A stretch of DNA of 64,000 nucleotides from assembly GCF_039727615.1 (NCBI RefSeq), contig NZ_CP152474.1, positions 2,542,001 to 2,606,000 on the forward strand, in the 5' to 3' direction. Shown here piece by piece: positions 45,408-55,684 of the stretch. The stretch is from Leclercia sp. S52 (GTDB taxonomy: Bacteria > Pseudomonadota > Gammaproteobacteria > Enterobacterales > Enterobacteriaceae). Below the pieces are notes generated by a model. The model worked only from the letters and a program-made list of their open reading frames with translations. It did not search any database and was not told the DNA's origin. Within the stretch, counting starts at the first letter, position 1, and each line of letters starts with the position of its first letter. Position numbers and translations under genes: made by a program.

Positions 45408-46529
45408 ATGAAAACCAGAATCACCTCCATCGCGGCATTACTCCTCCTGACGGGGTGCGATAATGCGCAAACATCTGCCCCCCAGCGTCCTCTTCCGGAA
45501 GTGGGGATTGTCACCCTGATGAGCCAGCCGGTGCCCGTCGTCAGCGAGCTGACCGGTCGCACCACCGCCGCCATGAGCGCCGAAGTGCGCCCGCAGGTGG
45601 GCGGCATTATTCAAAAAAGGCTCTTCACCGAAGGTGATAGCGTCAAAGCCGGACAGGCGCTGTATCAGATCGATCCCTCCAGCTACCGCGCCGCGTACAA
45701 CGAAGCCGCCGCGGCGCTGAAGCAGGCGCAAGCGCTGGTGCAGGCCGACTGCCAGAAAGCCCAGCGCTATGCGCAGCTGGTGAAAGACGACGGCGTATCG
45801 CGCCAGGACGCGGAAGATGCCAAATCCACCTGTGCGCAGGACAAAGCCAGCGTCGAGTCAAAGAAAGCCGCGCAGGAGAGCGCCCGCATTAACCTCAACT
45901 GGACCACCATTACTGCGCCCATTGCCGGACGCATCGGGATCTCCTCCGTCACGCCTGGCGCACTGGTCACCGCCCAGCAGGATACCGCCCTGGCCACCGT
46001 TCGCGGGCTGGACAGCATGTATGTCGATCTCACCCGCTCCAGCGCCGATCTGCTGCGCCTACGCAAACAAACCCTCGCCACCAACAGCGATACGCTGAGC
46101 GTGGCGTTAACCCTGGAAGATGGCAGCACCTACAGCGAAAAAGGCCGCCTGGCGCTAACCGAAGTGGCGGTGGATGAATCAACCGGTTCGGTCACCCTGC
46201 GCGCCGTCTTTCCGAATCCGCAGCATCAGCTTCTGCCGGGGATGTTTGTCCGCGCCAGAGTGGATGAAGGCATCATGAGTGACGCCATCCTCGCCCCGCA
46301 GCAGGGCATCACCCGCGACGCCAAAGGTGCGGCCACTGCGCTGGTGGTGAACGCCAGCAACAAAGTCGAGCAGCGCCAGCTGGAGACGGGCGACACCTAC
46401 GGCGACAAATGGCTGGTCCTCAGCGGCCTCAAGGCCGGCGATAAGCTGATTGTGGAGGGCACCGACAAAGTCACCGTCGGTCAGGAAGTGAAAGCCGAAG
46501 AGATGAACACCCGCGGAGGAGACGCCTGA
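45408..46529 (+). CDS. eefA: Efflux periplasmic adaptor EefA
   Basis: 373 residues with lipobox LLLTGC near residue 19 and the AcrA-like order: lipoyl domain (RPQVGGIIQKRLFTEGDSVKAGQ), alpha hairpin (ALKQAQALVQADCQKAQRYAQLV), beta barrel (VTLRAVFPNPQHQLLPGMFVRARV). Its stop overlaps the eefB ATG by one base. In Klebsiella and Enterobacter EefABC is a normally silent AcrAB-like pump that exports several antibiotics and has been linked to acid tolerance and gut colonisation. Naming is by overall resemblance. Confidence 0.7.
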   Translation: MKTRITSIAALLLLTGCDNAQTSAPQRPLPEVGIVTLMSQPVPVVSELTGRTTAAMSAEVRPQVGGIIQKRLFTEGDSVKAGQALYQIDPSSYRAAYNEAAAALKQAQALVQADCQKAQRYAQLVKDDGVSRQDAEDAKSTCAQDKASVESKKAAQESARINLNWTTITAPIAGRIGISSVTPGALVTAQQDTALATVRGLDSMYVDLTRSSADLLRLRKQTLATNSDTLSVALTLEDGSTYSEKGRLALTEVAVDESTGSVTLRAVFPNPQHQLLPGMFVRARVDEGIMSDAILAPQQGITRDAKGAATALVVNASNKVEQRQLETGDTYGDKWLVLSGLKAGDKLIVEGTDKVTVGQEVKAEEMNTRGGDA

Positions 46530-49500
46530 TGTTTTCCCGTTTCTTCGTGCGCCGCCCGGTCTTTGCCTGGGTGATCGCCATTCTGATTATGCTCGCCGGG
46601 ATGCTGGCGATCCGCACCCTGCCGGTGGCGCAGTATCCGGATGTCGCCCCGCCGTCGATCAAAATCTCCGCCACCTACACCGGGGCCTCCGCGCAGACGC
46701 TGGAAAACAGCGTCACCCAGGTCATCGAACAGCAGCTAACCGGGCTGGATAACCTGCTCTACTTCAGCTCCACCAGCAGCTCGGACGGTTCGGTGAGCAT
46801 TAACGTCACCTTTGAACAGGGAACCGACCCGGACACCGCCCAGGTGCAGGTGCAGAACAAAGTCCAGCAGGCGGAGTCGCGCCTGCCGACCGAGGTGCAG
46901 CAGTCCGGCATCACGGTGGAAAAATCACAGAGCAACTTCCTGCTGATCATGGGCGTGTACGACAAAACCGACCAGGCCAGCAGTTCCGATATCGCCGACT
47001 GGCTGGTGAGTAATATGCAGGATCCGCTGGCGCGCGTGGAAGGCGTCGGCAGCCTGCAGGTGTTCGGGGCGGAATACGCCATGCGCATCTGGCTCGATCC
47101 GGCGAAGCTGGCCTCCTACGCGCTGATGCCGTCCGACGTGCAGAGCGCTATTGAGGCGCAGAACGTGCAGGTCTCTGCCGGTAAAATCGGCGCGTTACCC
47201 TCATCGAACGCGCAGCAGCTGACGGCCACCGTGCGCGCCCAGTCGCGCCTGCAGACGGTGGATCAGTTTAAAAACATCATCGTGAAGAGCCAGTCCAGCG
47301 GCGCAGTCGTCCACATCGGCGACGTGGCGCGAGTGGAGATGGGCAGCGAAGACTATACCGCCACCGCGAAGCTCAACGGCCACCCGGCGGCGGGTATGGC
47401 GGTAATGCTCTCACCAGGGGCGAACGCGCTCAATACCGCTACGGCGGTAAAAGATAAAATCGCTGAGTTCAAAAAGTCGATGCCGGAAGGCTACGACGTG
47501 GCCTACCCGAAAGACAGCACCGAGTTCATCAAGATCTCGGTTGAGGACGTGATTCAGACCCTGTTCGAAGCCATCATTTTAGTCGTGGTGGTGATGTACC
47601 TGTTCCTGCAGAACATCCGCGCGACGCTGATCCCGGCGCTGGCGGTACCGGTAGTTCTTTTAGGCACTTTCGGGGTGCTGGCGCTGTTCGGCTACTCCAT
47701 TAACACCCTGACGCTGTTTGCAATGGTGCTGGCGATAGGCCTGCTGGTGGATGACGCCATCGTGGTGGTGGAAAACGTCGAGCGTATTATGCGCGACGAA
47801 GGGCTACCCGCCCGGGAAGCCACCGAAAAATCGATGGGTGAAATCTCCGGCGCGCTGGTCGCCATTGCGCTGGTGCTCTCCGCGGTATTCCTGCCGATGG
47901 CCTTTTTCGGCGGCTCCACCGGAGTGATTTACCGCCAGTTCTCGGTCACCATTATCTCGGCGATGTTCCTCTCCGTGGTGGTGGCCCTGACCCTGACGCC
48001 TGCGCTCTGCGGCTCGATTCTGAGCCACACGGTACCGCACAAGAAAGGCTTCTTCGGCGCGTTTAACCGCTTCTACAGCAGGACCGAACGCGGGTATCAG
48101 AACAAGGTGCTGCGCGCCCTGCGCCGTTCCGGCGGCATGCTGGCGATCTACGCTCTGCTCTGCGGGGCGATGGGGTTCGCCATGCTGAAACTGCCGGGCA
48201 GCTTCCTGCCCACGGAAGATCAGGGCGAAATCATGGTGCAGTACACCCTGCCGGCAGGCGCAACGGCGGTGCGTACCGCTGAGGTCAGCCGCCAGGTGCG
48301 CGAGTGGTTCCTGAACAAAGAGAAAGCCAACACCGACGTGATCTTCACCGTCGAGGGCTTTAGCTTTAGCGGCAGCGGCCAGAACGCCGGGATGGCGTTT
48401 GTCTCCCTGAAAAACTGGTCCGAACGTAAGGGCGACGACAACACCGCCCAGGCTATCGCCCTGCGCGCCACCCAGCAGCTGAGCACCATCCGCGATGCCA
48501 CCATCTTTGCCATGACGCCACCGGCGGTGGACGGCCTGGGCCAGAGCAACGGCTTTACCTTCGAGCTGATGGCCAGCGGCGGCACCGACCGCGACACGCT
48601 GCTGAAGATGCGTAACCAGCTGATTGCTGAGGCCAACCAGGACAGCTCGCTGCACGCCGTGCGCGCCAACGATCTGCCGCAGATGCCGCAGCTGCAGGTG
48701 GATATTGATAACAACAAAGCCGTGTCGCTGGGGCTCTCCCTGAGCGACGTCACCAGCACCCTCTCCAGCGCCTGGGGCGGCACCTACGTGAACGACTTTA
48801 TCGACCGCGGTCGCGTGAAAAAGGTCTATATCCAGGGCGACAGCGACACCCGCGCCGTCCCGTCGGATCTCAATAAATGGTACGTGCGCGGCAGCGACAG
48901 CACCATGACCCCGTTCTCCGCCTTCGCCACCACCCGCTGGGAGTATGGCCCGGAAAGCCTGGTGCGCTACAACGGCTCGGCGGCGTATGAGATTCAGGGC
49001 GAAAACGCCAGCGGGGCCAGCTCCGGCACGGCAATGAGCAAAATGGAGCAGCTGGCGAACAACCTGCCGGGTGGCAGTACCTGGGCGTGGAGCGGTTTAT
49101 CGCTGCAGGAAAAGCTGGCCAGCGGTCAGGCGATGAGCCTGTATGCCCTCTCGATCCTGGTGGTGTTCCTCTGTCTGGCGGCGCTGTATGAGAGCTGGTC
49201 GGTGCCGATTTCGGTCATTCTGGTGATCCCGCTTGGGGTGCTGGGTGCGGCACTTGCCGCCACCCTGCGCGGCCTGAACAACGACGTCTACTTCCAGGTG
49301 GCGCTACTGACCACCATCGGCCTGTCGTCGAAAAACGCCATTTTGATTGTGGAGTTTGCCGAAGCCAAAGTCGCTGAAGGCTACTCCCTGACCCGCGCCG
49401 CCCTGCGTGCCGCCCAGACGCGTCTGCGCCCGATCATCATGACCTCGCTGGCGTTTATTGCCGGCGTCACGCCGCTGGCGATTGCCACCGGCGCCGGGGC

Positions 49501-49639
49501 CAACAGCCGCGTGGCGATCGGTACCGGCATCATCGGTGGGACCTTGGCCGCCACGCTGCTGGCGATTTTCTTCGTCCCCTTATTCTTTGTACTGGTGAAA
49601 CGTCTGTTCTCCGGTAAGCACGCAAACCGGAGGTCATAA
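46529..49639 (+). CDS. eefB: RND efflux permease EefB
   Basis: 1036 residues, the full HAE1 length. It opens MFSRFFVRRPVFAWVIAI, has the proton-relay aspartates in GLLVDDAIVVVENVERIM, both six-helix halves, the porter-domain signature GQSNGFTFELMA and ends SGKHANRRS. No frame problem. It exports hydrophobic and amphiphilic drugs across the envelope with EefA and EefC. Overlaps eefC by one base (TAATG), typical of tightly coupled translation. Confidence 0.75.
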   Translation: MFSRFFVRRPVFAWVIAILIMLAGMLAIRTLPVAQYPDVAPPSIKISATYTGASAQTLENSVTQVIEQQLTGLDNLLYFSSTSSSDGSVSINVTFEQGTDPDTAQVQVQNKVQQAESRLPTEVQQSGITVEKSQSNFLLIMGVYDKTDQASSSDIADWLVSNMQDPLARVEGVGSLQVFGAEYAMRIWLDPAKLASYALMPSDVQSAIEAQNVQVSAGKIGALPSSNAQQLTATVRAQSRLQTVDQFKNIIVKSQSSGAVVHIGDVARVEMGSEDYTATAKLNGHPAAGMAVMLSPGANALNTATAVKDKIAEFKKSMPEGYDVAYPKDSTEFIKISVEDVIQTLFEAIILVVVVMYLFLQNIRATLIPALAVPVVLLGTFGVLALFGYSINTLTLFAMVLAIGLLVDDAIVVVENVERIMRDEGLPAREATEKSMGEISGALVAIALVLSAVFLPMAFFGGSTGVIYRQFSVTIISAMFLSVVVALTLTPALCGSILSHTVPHKKGFFGAFNRFYSRTERGYQNKVLRALRRSGGMLAIYALLCGAMGFAMLKLPGSFLPTEDQGEIMVQYTLPAGATAVRTAEVSRQVREWFLNKEKANTDVIFTVEGFSFSGSGQNAGMAFVSLKNWSERKGDDNTAQAIALRATQQLSTIRDATIFAMTPPAVDGLGQSNGFTFELMASGGTDRDTLLKMRNQLIAEANQDSSLHAVRANDLPQMPQLQVDIDNNKAVSLGLSLSDVTSTLSSAWGGTYVNDFIDRGRVKKVYIQGDSDTRAVPSDLNKWYVRGSDSTMTPFSAFATTRWEYGPESLVRYNGSAAYEIQGENASGASSGTAMSKMEQLANNLPGGSTWAWSGLSLQEKLASGQAMSLYALSILVVFLCLAALYESWSVPISVILVIPLGVLGAALAATLRGLNNDVYFQVALLTTIGLSSKNAILIVEFAEAKVAEGYSLTRAALRAAQTRLRPIIMTSLAFIAGVTPLAIATGAGANSRVAIGTGIIGGTLAATLLAIFFVPLFFVLVKRLFSGKHANRRS

Positions 49640-51003
49640 TGTTTCGTGTCACTGTTTTAGCGTTAGCCCTGCTGAGCGCAGGCTGCGTGTCGTTAGATCC
49701 AACGTATCAGCGTCCGGACGCCCCCGTCCCGGCAACCTTGCCCGGCGCGCACGGCGAAGCCACCGCCGTGGTGAGCCATTGGCAGCAGGTGATGAACGAT
49801 GCGCGGCTGAAAAGCGTGGTGACGATGGGGCTTAACAGCAACCGCGACGTGCAAAAAGCGATTGGGGATATTGATGCCGCCCGCGCCCTGTATGGTGAAA
49901 CGCGCTCATCCCTGTTCCCGACGGTGGACGCCGGGCTGAGCCACACCCGCAGCCGTACGCTGGCAAGCGGCGTGACCACCAGCGACGAAGCCAACGGCGC
50001 GGTCTCAAGCTTCGAGCTGGATCTGTTTGGCCGCAACCAGAGCCTCTCCCGCGCCGCGCGTGAAACCTGGCTTGCCAGCGAGTTCACCGCGCAGAACACG
50101 CGCCTGACGATGGTCAGCGAGCTGACCACGGCCTGGATCACCCTGGCGGCGGACAACAGCAACCTGGCGCTGGCGGAATCGACCCAGGAGAGCGCAGCGA
50201 ACTCGCTCAGGATCGTGAAGCGCCAGCAGGCGGTCGGCGTGGCGGCGGCAACGGACGTCAGCGAGGCGATGGCGGTTTACCAGCAGGCGCGCGCCAGCGT
50301 GGCAAGCTACCAGACGCTGGTGATGCAGGACAAAAACGCCCTCAATCTGCTGGCGGGGGATACGGTGCCGGACACCCTGCTGCCCGGCACCCTGGAGAGC
50401 CTGAGCGATAACGCCATCACGTTGATTCCGGCGGGGGTCAGCTCCAGCACATTGTTACGTCGCCCGGATATTCAGGAGGCCGAGCATAACCTGCTGAGCG
50501 CCAACGCCAACATCGGTGCCGCACGCGCTAACTTCTTCCCGTCCATCTCACTGACGGCCAGCGCGGGTGTCGGCAGCGATTCGCTCTCGTCCCTGTTCAG
50601 CCACGGCATGAAAGTCTGGTCGTTCGCGCCGTCCATCACCCTGCCGCTGTTCAGCGGCGGGAATAACATGGCGCAGCTGCGCTACGCGGAAGCGGAGAAG
50701 AAGGGGCTGATCGCCACCTACGAGAAGACCATCCAGAGTGCGTTTAAGGACGTGGCGGATGCGCTGGCGCGCCGGGAAACGCTGAGCGAGCAGCTCGATG
50801 CCCAGCGTGAATACGTGGCCGCAGAGCAAAAAACGCTGGATGTGGCGACCCGCAGCTACAGGGCGGGCGCAGGGGATTATCTGACGGTACTGACCGCGCA
50901 GCGCTCGCTGTGGTCGGCGCAATCGTCGCTGATCGCGCTACAACAAACCGACCTGGAAAACCGTATCGCCCTGTGGCAGTCGCTCGGGGGCGGCATTCAG
51001 TGA
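49639..51003 (+). CDS. eefC: Outer-membrane efflux channel EefC
   Basis: 454 residues with lipobox LSAGC and the two TolC-fold repeats, including RRPDIQEAEHNLLSANANIGAARANFFPS and SYRAGAGDYLTVLTAQRSLW. An acylated NodT/OprM-type channel that completes the pump. The third gene of the operon; a REP-like element follows. Confidence 0.75.
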   Translation: MFRVTVLALALLSAGCVSLDPTYQRPDAPVPATLPGAHGEATAVVSHWQQVMNDARLKSVVTMGLNSNRDVQKAIGDIDAARALYGETRSSLFPTVDAGLSHTRSRTLASGVTTSDEANGAVSSFELDLFGRNQSLSRAARETWLASEFTAQNTRLTMVSELTTAWITLAADNSNLALAESTQESAANSLRIVKRQQAVGVAAATDVSEAMAVYQQARASVASYQTLVMQDKNALNLLAGDTVPDTLLPGTLESLSDNAITLIPAGVSSSTLLRRPDIQEAEHNLLSANANIGAARANFFPSISLTASAGVGSDSLSSLFSHGMKVWSFAPSITLPLFSGGNNMAQLRYAEAEKKGLIATYEKTIQSAFKDVADALARRETLSEQLDAQREYVAAEQKTLDVATRSYRAGAGDYLTVLTAQRSLWSAQSSLIALQQTDLENRIALWQSLGGGIQ

Positions 51004-51010
51004 TATCGTT

Positions 51011-51043
51011 GCCGGGCGGCGCGTTGCTTGCCCGGCCTACGGG
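51011..51043. repeat. REP-like palindrome
   Basis: GCCGGGCGG ... TTGCCCGGCCTACGGG, the arm sequences of enterobacterial REP elements, in the 65-base gap between eefC and the DapA-family gene. It may stabilise the eef transcript's 3' end. Confidence 0.65.
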
Positions 51044-51068
51044 CTCTATATCATTCAGGAGAAACAAC

Positions 51069-51962
51069 ATGTTCACCGGCTTGTGTGCTTTCCCGTTAAC
51101 CCCCTTCACTGCCAGCGGCATTGATGAAGAGGGATTCCGTAAAATTCTGGCCCGCCTGACGGCAGCCCGAGTGGATTCGCTGGGTATTCTGGGGTCAACC
51201 GGAAGCTACGCCTTCCTGACCCGGGAGCAGCGCCAGCGTGTTGTCACCCTGGCCAGGCAGCATGCCGGCGATATTCCCATGATGGTCTGCGTGGGCGCGG
51301 TCAGTACCGATGCCGTGTTGCGTCTGGCAGAGGATGCGCAGGCGGCAGGCGCGGATGCCCTGCTCCTTCCAGCGGTCAGCTACCAGCCGCTCAGGGAGGA
51401 CGAGGTATTTGGCCTCTTTGAAACCGTCACCCATCATGTTTCGGTTCCGATCTGCGTCTATGACAACCCCGGCACCACCCACTTTACCTTTACGGATGAC
51501 CTGCACGGACGCCTGTCGTCCCTGGACGGCGTGCGTTCGATTAAAATTCCGGGCGTCCCGGATACGCCAGCCGCAGCCGTCGATCGCGTCGCGGCGTTAC
51601 GCCACCGTCTTCGCCCTGACGTGACGGTTGGGATCAGCGGGGATGCGTTTGCCGGGCTGGGATTAAATGCCGGCTGTGAGGTGTGGTATTCCGTCTGCGG
51701 AGGACTGTTCCCGGAAACGGCCAAACAGATCACCCAGGCCGCGGCGATGAACGATCCTGCCCGCGTCACGGCCCTCACCGCCCGCCTGGAGCCTTTATGG
51801 GCGCTTTACCGTAAACATGGCGGAAGTATCCGGGTGATTGCCGCCGCCGCAGGCGTGCTGGGGCTGACCGATGCCGACTGCCTGCCCCGCCCGCTACAGC
51901 CGTTGCCAGCGGACGATATCGCGGAGATAGCCCGGACGATCGCCGGGCTTGAACTGCAATAA
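51069..51962 (+). CDS. DapA-family aldolase (dihydrodipicolinate synthase-like)
   Basis: 297 residues. TIM-barrel signatures: LGSTGSYAFLTREQR, the Tyr in CVYDNPGTTHF and the Schiff-base Lys in VRSIKIPGVPDT. The family includes N-acetylneuraminate lyase, 2-keto-3-deoxy-acid aldolases and DapA. CAGGAG lies nine bases upstream. The housekeeping dapA is not usually in this setting, so a catabolic pyruvate-dependent aldolase is likelier. The MFS gene downstream is convergent. Confidence 0.8.
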   Translation: MFTGLCAFPLTPFTASGIDEEGFRKILARLTAARVDSLGILGSTGSYAFLTREQRQRVVTLARQHAGDIPMMVCVGAVSTDAVLRLAEDAQAAGADALLLPAVSYQPLREDEVFGLFETVTHHVSVPICVYDNPGTTHFTFTDDLHGRLSSLDGVRSIKIPGVPDTPAAAVDRVAALRHRLRPDVTVGISGDAFAGLGLNAGCEVWYSVCGGLFPETAKQITQAAAMNDPARVTALTARLEPLWALYRKHGGSIRVIAAAAGVLGLTDADCLPRPLQPLPADDIAEIARTIAGLELQ

Positions 51963-51987
51963 CACGCCTCCGGGACCGGGTCAGACG

Positions 51988-53187
51988 TTAATGCGATCCT
52001 GTCAAAGCCCGACGTCCCGGAATCATCACCAGCAGCGCCAGCGCTAACGGCACCAGGGAGCCCCACAGCACGGCGTTCCAGCCGTACACATTCAGCAGTA
52101 CCCCGGACGAAAACGACCCCAGCATCATCACCCCAAAAACAACAAAATCATTCAGGGACTGGACGCGGGTCTTCTCTTCCGGCCGGTGATACTCAATGAT
52201 TTTGGCCGATGCGCCAATAAAGCCGAAGTTCCAGCCGATCCCCAGTAAAATCAGCGACAGCCAGTAATGGACAATCTCCGTCCCGCAGAGTCCGGCGACA
52301 ACCGATGCGGCAGAAATCAGTAAACCCGCCGCCGCCACCCGCATGGCACCAAAGCGGTCGATAAGCTTGCCGGTAAAAAATCCCGGCCCGTACATGGCGA
52401 TCACATGCCACTGGATCCCCAGGTTCGATACCTGCTGAGAAATGCCGTGCATGTGCATCGACAAGGGCGCGGCGGTCATCAGGAAGTTCATCACCATATA
52501 GATGACGGCGGCGCTGAATACCGTTCTCAGGAAGCCGGGCTGACGCACGATCTCGCCCAGAGGCCGCCCGGCGGAGGGCGTTGCCGCCGCCGCAGGCTCT
52601 GCCGGGATCACCCCCTTCAGAATCAAGGCGGAGATCGCTGCCACCAGCGCCTGGCCGAGAAAGGTGATGGCAAAGGTGTAAGGCGGCCAGAGGTTCATGG
52701 TGCTGGTCACCAGCATCGGGCCGATAACGCCCGCCAGCACACCGCCACCCATCACCAGCGACAGCGCCCGGGCCCGCCGTTCAGGCGCGACCCCGTCCGT
52801 GGCGGCAAAGCGGAAGCTGAGCGCCACCGCGGCATAGGCGCCGCCAAGAAACGCGGCGAGACAAAACAGCATAAATGAACCGATAACCACCGCCAGCGCA
52901 GCGATCAGGCCGGTAATCACCCCTGCCCCGGTACCGGCCATAAAGGCCGCTTTTCTTCCGTGCTTTCTTGCCAGCGCGCCGAAGGGCAAAATGCAGGCCG
53001 CCATCCCCAGCACAAACATAGTGACAGGCAGCGTGGAGAGCGACGCGCTGGGCGCGATGGCGTTACCGACAATCGCCCCGGTGGCGTAAAACACCACGGA
53101 GTTGGCCCCGGCAAGGGCCTGAGCCGCCGCCAGGCGCATGATATTGTTATTCTGTTCAGGGACGGAAAGAGCCTGCTCTGTGGTCAT
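51988..53187 (-). CDS. MFS transporter
   Basis: 399 residues, 12 helices, with GALARKHGRKAAFMAG after helix 2 and a second-half loop GKLIDRFGAMRVAAAG. It resembles the YgaY/YcaD-like drug/sugar exporter branch. It follows the SDR gene in the same direction by 79 bases and is probably co-transcribed with it. Confidence 0.75.
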   Translation of the reverse strand: MTTEQALSVPEQNNNIMRLAAAQALAGANSVVFYATGAIVGNAIAPSASLSTLPVTMFVLGMAACILPFGALARKHGRKAAFMAGTGAGVITGLIAALAVVIGSFMLFCLAAFLGGAYAAVALSFRFAATDGVAPERRARALSLVMGGGVLAGVIGPMLVTSTMNLWPPYTFAITFLGQALVAAISALILKGVIPAEPAAAATPSAGRPLGEIVRQPGFLRTVFSAAVIYMVMNFLMTAAPLSMHMHGISQQVSNLGIQWHVIAMYGPGFFTGKLIDRFGAMRVAAAGLLISAASVVAGLCGTEIVHYWLSLILLGIGWNFGFIGASAKIIEYHRPEEKTRVQSLNDFVVFGVMMLGSFSSGVLLNVYGWNAVLWGSLVPLALALLVMIPGRRALTGSH

Positions 53188-53266
53188 GTAATGCGCGATC
53201 TCCTGGCGTTAACGACGTTAAAATGTCCCGAATGCCGCACGCGGTTTACCCCGTGCGGCGACGTTA

Positions 53267-54043
53267 TCAGGCGTGACGACCCGCCATCACCCCACCGTCG
53301 ATATCCCAGATGGCCCCGGTGACCCAGCCCGCCTTGTCCGAGAGCAGGAAAGCCACGGTTTCTGCGATATCTTCCGGCGTACCGACGCGGCCGATCGGAT
53401 GGAAGCTGTCGAAGCTGTTCATCACCGCTTTTACGTCGTCTTTTGGAATGAAGCCTTCGTAGATCGGGGTATGCACCACCGCCGGAGAGACAGCATTCAC
53501 GCGGATACCTTTGCCGCCAAGCTCGATCGCCAGGTTTTTGGTCAACGCGTGCAGGCCCGCTTTCGCCATGGAATAAGCGGACGATGGTGTCGCCCCGATG
53601 GCCTGCTGCGCCCACATGGAGCCGATGTTAACGATGGCGCCTTTGATCCCCGCCTCAACCATATTGCGCACCACATCGCGGGTGATAAAGAAGGTCGCGC
53701 GGTTCAGGCTCATATAGAGATCGTAGTCAGCCATTTCATGTTCGGTGAAGGGTTTCGGGAAGAACACCCCGGCCGCATTCACCAGCAGGCTGATGTCTTT
53801 ATGTTCGGCGTTAATCACCTCAGTGACGTGCTTCATGCCGGCTTCCGTCATCAGATCGGCCACGATCAGCGACACCAGGCCATCAGCCGCCAGCGCCTGG
53901 CGCGCCTGTTCAGCTTTGTCCTGACGGTTGCCCACCAGCACCACGCTGCCGCCGTTTTTCAGAACCTTTTTCGCGGTTTCATACCCCATACCGCTTGTAC
54001 CACCGACCACTAACAGTTTTTTACCGGCAAAAGATGCGTTCAT
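53267..54043 (-). CDS. Short-chain dehydrogenase/reductase
   Basis: 258 residues: [27 protein letters not shown], Ser in [19 protein letters not shown], ending [13 protein letters not shown]. FabG-like NAD(P)H-dependent reductase. Divergent from a GcvA-type LysR gene with 160 bases between, so likely under its control. Substrate unknown. Confidence 0.85.
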   Translation of the reverse strand: MNASFAGKKLLVVGGTSGMGYETAKKVLKNGGSVVLVGNRQDKAEQARQALAADGLVSLIVADLMTEAGMKHVTEVINAEHKDISLLVNAAGVFFPKPFTEHEMADYDLYMSLNRATFFITRDVVRNMVEAGIKGAIVNIGSMWAQQAIGATPSSAYSMAKAGLHALTKNLAIELGGKGIRVNAVSPAVVHTPIYEGFIPKDDVKAVMNSFDSFHPIGRVGTPEDIAETVAFLLSDKAGWVTGAIWDIDGGVMAGRHA

Positions 54044-54203
54044 CGCTAACCTCTTTGAAATGATGTAATGAATAAGGAAACTGTGGCAGCAGAATGCCAG
54101 CGCGCATCGGGATTGACGACTCAGAAGAAATTGCGAGACGAGAAAGAAAATCTATCTTACTGGCGTATACTGATCGTGCTTTCACGCTAAGAGGATTTTA
54201 ATA

Positions 54204-55112
54204 ATGCGATCGCTTAACCGACTGAAATGGTTGCACGCCTTTGAGGCCACCGCGCGACATGGCAGTTTTACCGGTGCTGCGCAGGAGCTGGGCGTGACGC
54301 CAGCCGCCGTAGGGCAGCTTGTCCGCTCGCTTGAAGCCTGGGTCGGGCACCCGCTGCTAAACCGCACCCGCACGGGTAAGGAACGGCTTACCCTGGTGGA
54401 TGAGGCCCAGGAGGCGCTGCAGGACATTACGCAGGGGCTGGATAAGCTGGAAACAGGGTTAAACAAGCTGCGAGGCCGCCGGGCGCGTTCGGTGGTGGTG
54501 CTGACCGCGTCACAGGTGCTGATGATGAACTGGCTGATGGATCGTCTCAACCGCTTTGCGGAAAGCCATGAAACGATCGATCTGCGGCTTAACGTGACCG
54601 AAAAGCTGATGGATGTCGCCCACGGTGAAGCCGATATCGGCATCCGCTGTGGTCAGGGAGACTGGCCCGGTGTGAACAAAACCTGGCTGATGGATGAAGA
54701 AGCCGTGCTGGTCTGCAGCCCGCGTCTGGTGCCCCCCGGGGGGGTCGCCTGCGGGGAGTGGCTCGCCACGCAAAAATTAATCCATGACGACACGCCTCAC
54801 CCCGGCGCAGATTTTCCCTCCTGGGAGGCGGTGCTGAGCGCGGTGAAGGCACCCGACGTCCGTGAAAGCCGGTTGCATATTAATTCGACCTCCGCAGTGA
54901 TACTGGCGGCCCTCAGCGGACGCGGCGTCGCCATTGTTCGTCGCGCACTGGTCAGTCAGCTGATTGAGACCGGACAACTCGTCCAGCTGCACCCTGACCA
55001 TCGCTGGCCGCTGAAATGGTCCTATTACGTGGTCACCCCCCCGGCAGTCCGTGATGCGCAGCGAAGTAAAACGCTTTCACGACTGGCTGGTGCAGGACGT
55101 GCTTGCCAGTAG
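54204..55112 (+). CDS. LysR-family regulator, GcvA-like
   Basis: 302 residues: LNRLKWLHAFEATARHGSFTGAAQELGVTPAAVGQLVRSLE is the GcvA-type DNA-binding start, followed by an effector domain with VAHGEADIGIRCGQGDWPG. It contains a C6G7 stretch around 54731-54743 that stays in frame, which is useful as a control for the homopolymer problem elsewhere. Confidence 0.85.
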   Translation: MRSLNRLKWLHAFEATARHGSFTGAAQELGVTPAAVGQLVRSLEAWVGHPLLNRTRTGKERLTLVDEAQEALQDITQGLDKLETGLNKLRGRRARSVVVLTASQVLMMNWLMDRLNRFAESHETIDLRLNVTEKLMDVAHGEADIGIRCGQGDWPGVNKTWLMDEEAVLVCSPRLVPPGGVACGEWLATQKLIHDDTPHPGADFPSWEAVLSAVKAPDVRESRLHINSTSAVILAALSGRGVAIVRRALVSQLIETGQLVQLHPDHRWPLKWSYYVVTPPAVRDAQRSKTLSRLAGAGRACQ

Positions 55113-55135
55113 CGAGCCGCTTCGGCCAGTTTAAA

Positions 55136-55627
55136 TCAGAGCGTCATCATCATTTCATGCCACGCCATCCCGCCGTGATCGGACACCGACGGTTTGATAT
55201 AGCGGTAGCCAAAATGGGCGTACAGATCGACGTGGCGATCTTTGCACATCAGGTGAATGGTCTTTTTGTTCATCGCCTTCAGGCGTGACACGAACTCACG
55301 CATCAGCAGTGACGAATAGCCTTTCCCCTGGAAATCCGGGTGTACCACCACCGACATGATCACCGCGTTTGGCGCATCCGGATCGTGGCCCACCAGCTCT
55401 TTAAATTCTTCGTCGGACATCACCACTTCCCACGCACAGCCCGCATTGATAAAACCGATAACTTTCCCCTCCAGCTCCATGCAGAGGAAGCCTTCCGGAT
55501 AGCGGTGAATGCGGGTAGCAATTTTTTCGCGCGTTGCCGCTTCATCCCCTTCGTAGGACGTCATTTCAATTTCGTAGCAACGATCGACGTCAGCTGGGGT
55601 TGCATGGCGGAATACCGGGGTGGTCAT
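55136..55627 (-). CDS. GNAT N-acetyltransferase, arylalkylamine-type
   Basis: 163 residues: FRHATPADVDRCYEIEMTSYEGDEAA, VVVHPDFQGKGYSSLLMREFVSRL and LMCKDRHVDLYAHFGYRYI show the AANAT/yeast-like branch acting on amines. It lies downstream of umuD, 57 bases apart in the same direction, and could be weakly co-transcribed with it. Confidence 0.8.
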   Translation of the reverse strand: MTTPVFRHATPADVDRCYEIEMTSYEGDEAATREKIATRIHRYPEGFLCMELEGKVIGFINAGCAWEVVMSDEEFKELVGHDPDAPNAVIMSVVVHPDFQGKGYSSLLMREFVSRLKAMNKKTIHLMCKDRHVDLYAHFGYRYIKPSVSDHGGMAWHEMMMTL

Positions 55628-55684
55628 GTTTTTGCCTCTTCATCATTTTGTGGGCGACAGGTTACCTTGTTCGGAGCATGCAGG

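Noticed and set aside
47804..48655. 283-residue open frame antisense to eefB
   Set aside because: His/Gln/Arg-rich shadow of a full-length RND permease; no ribosome-binding site.
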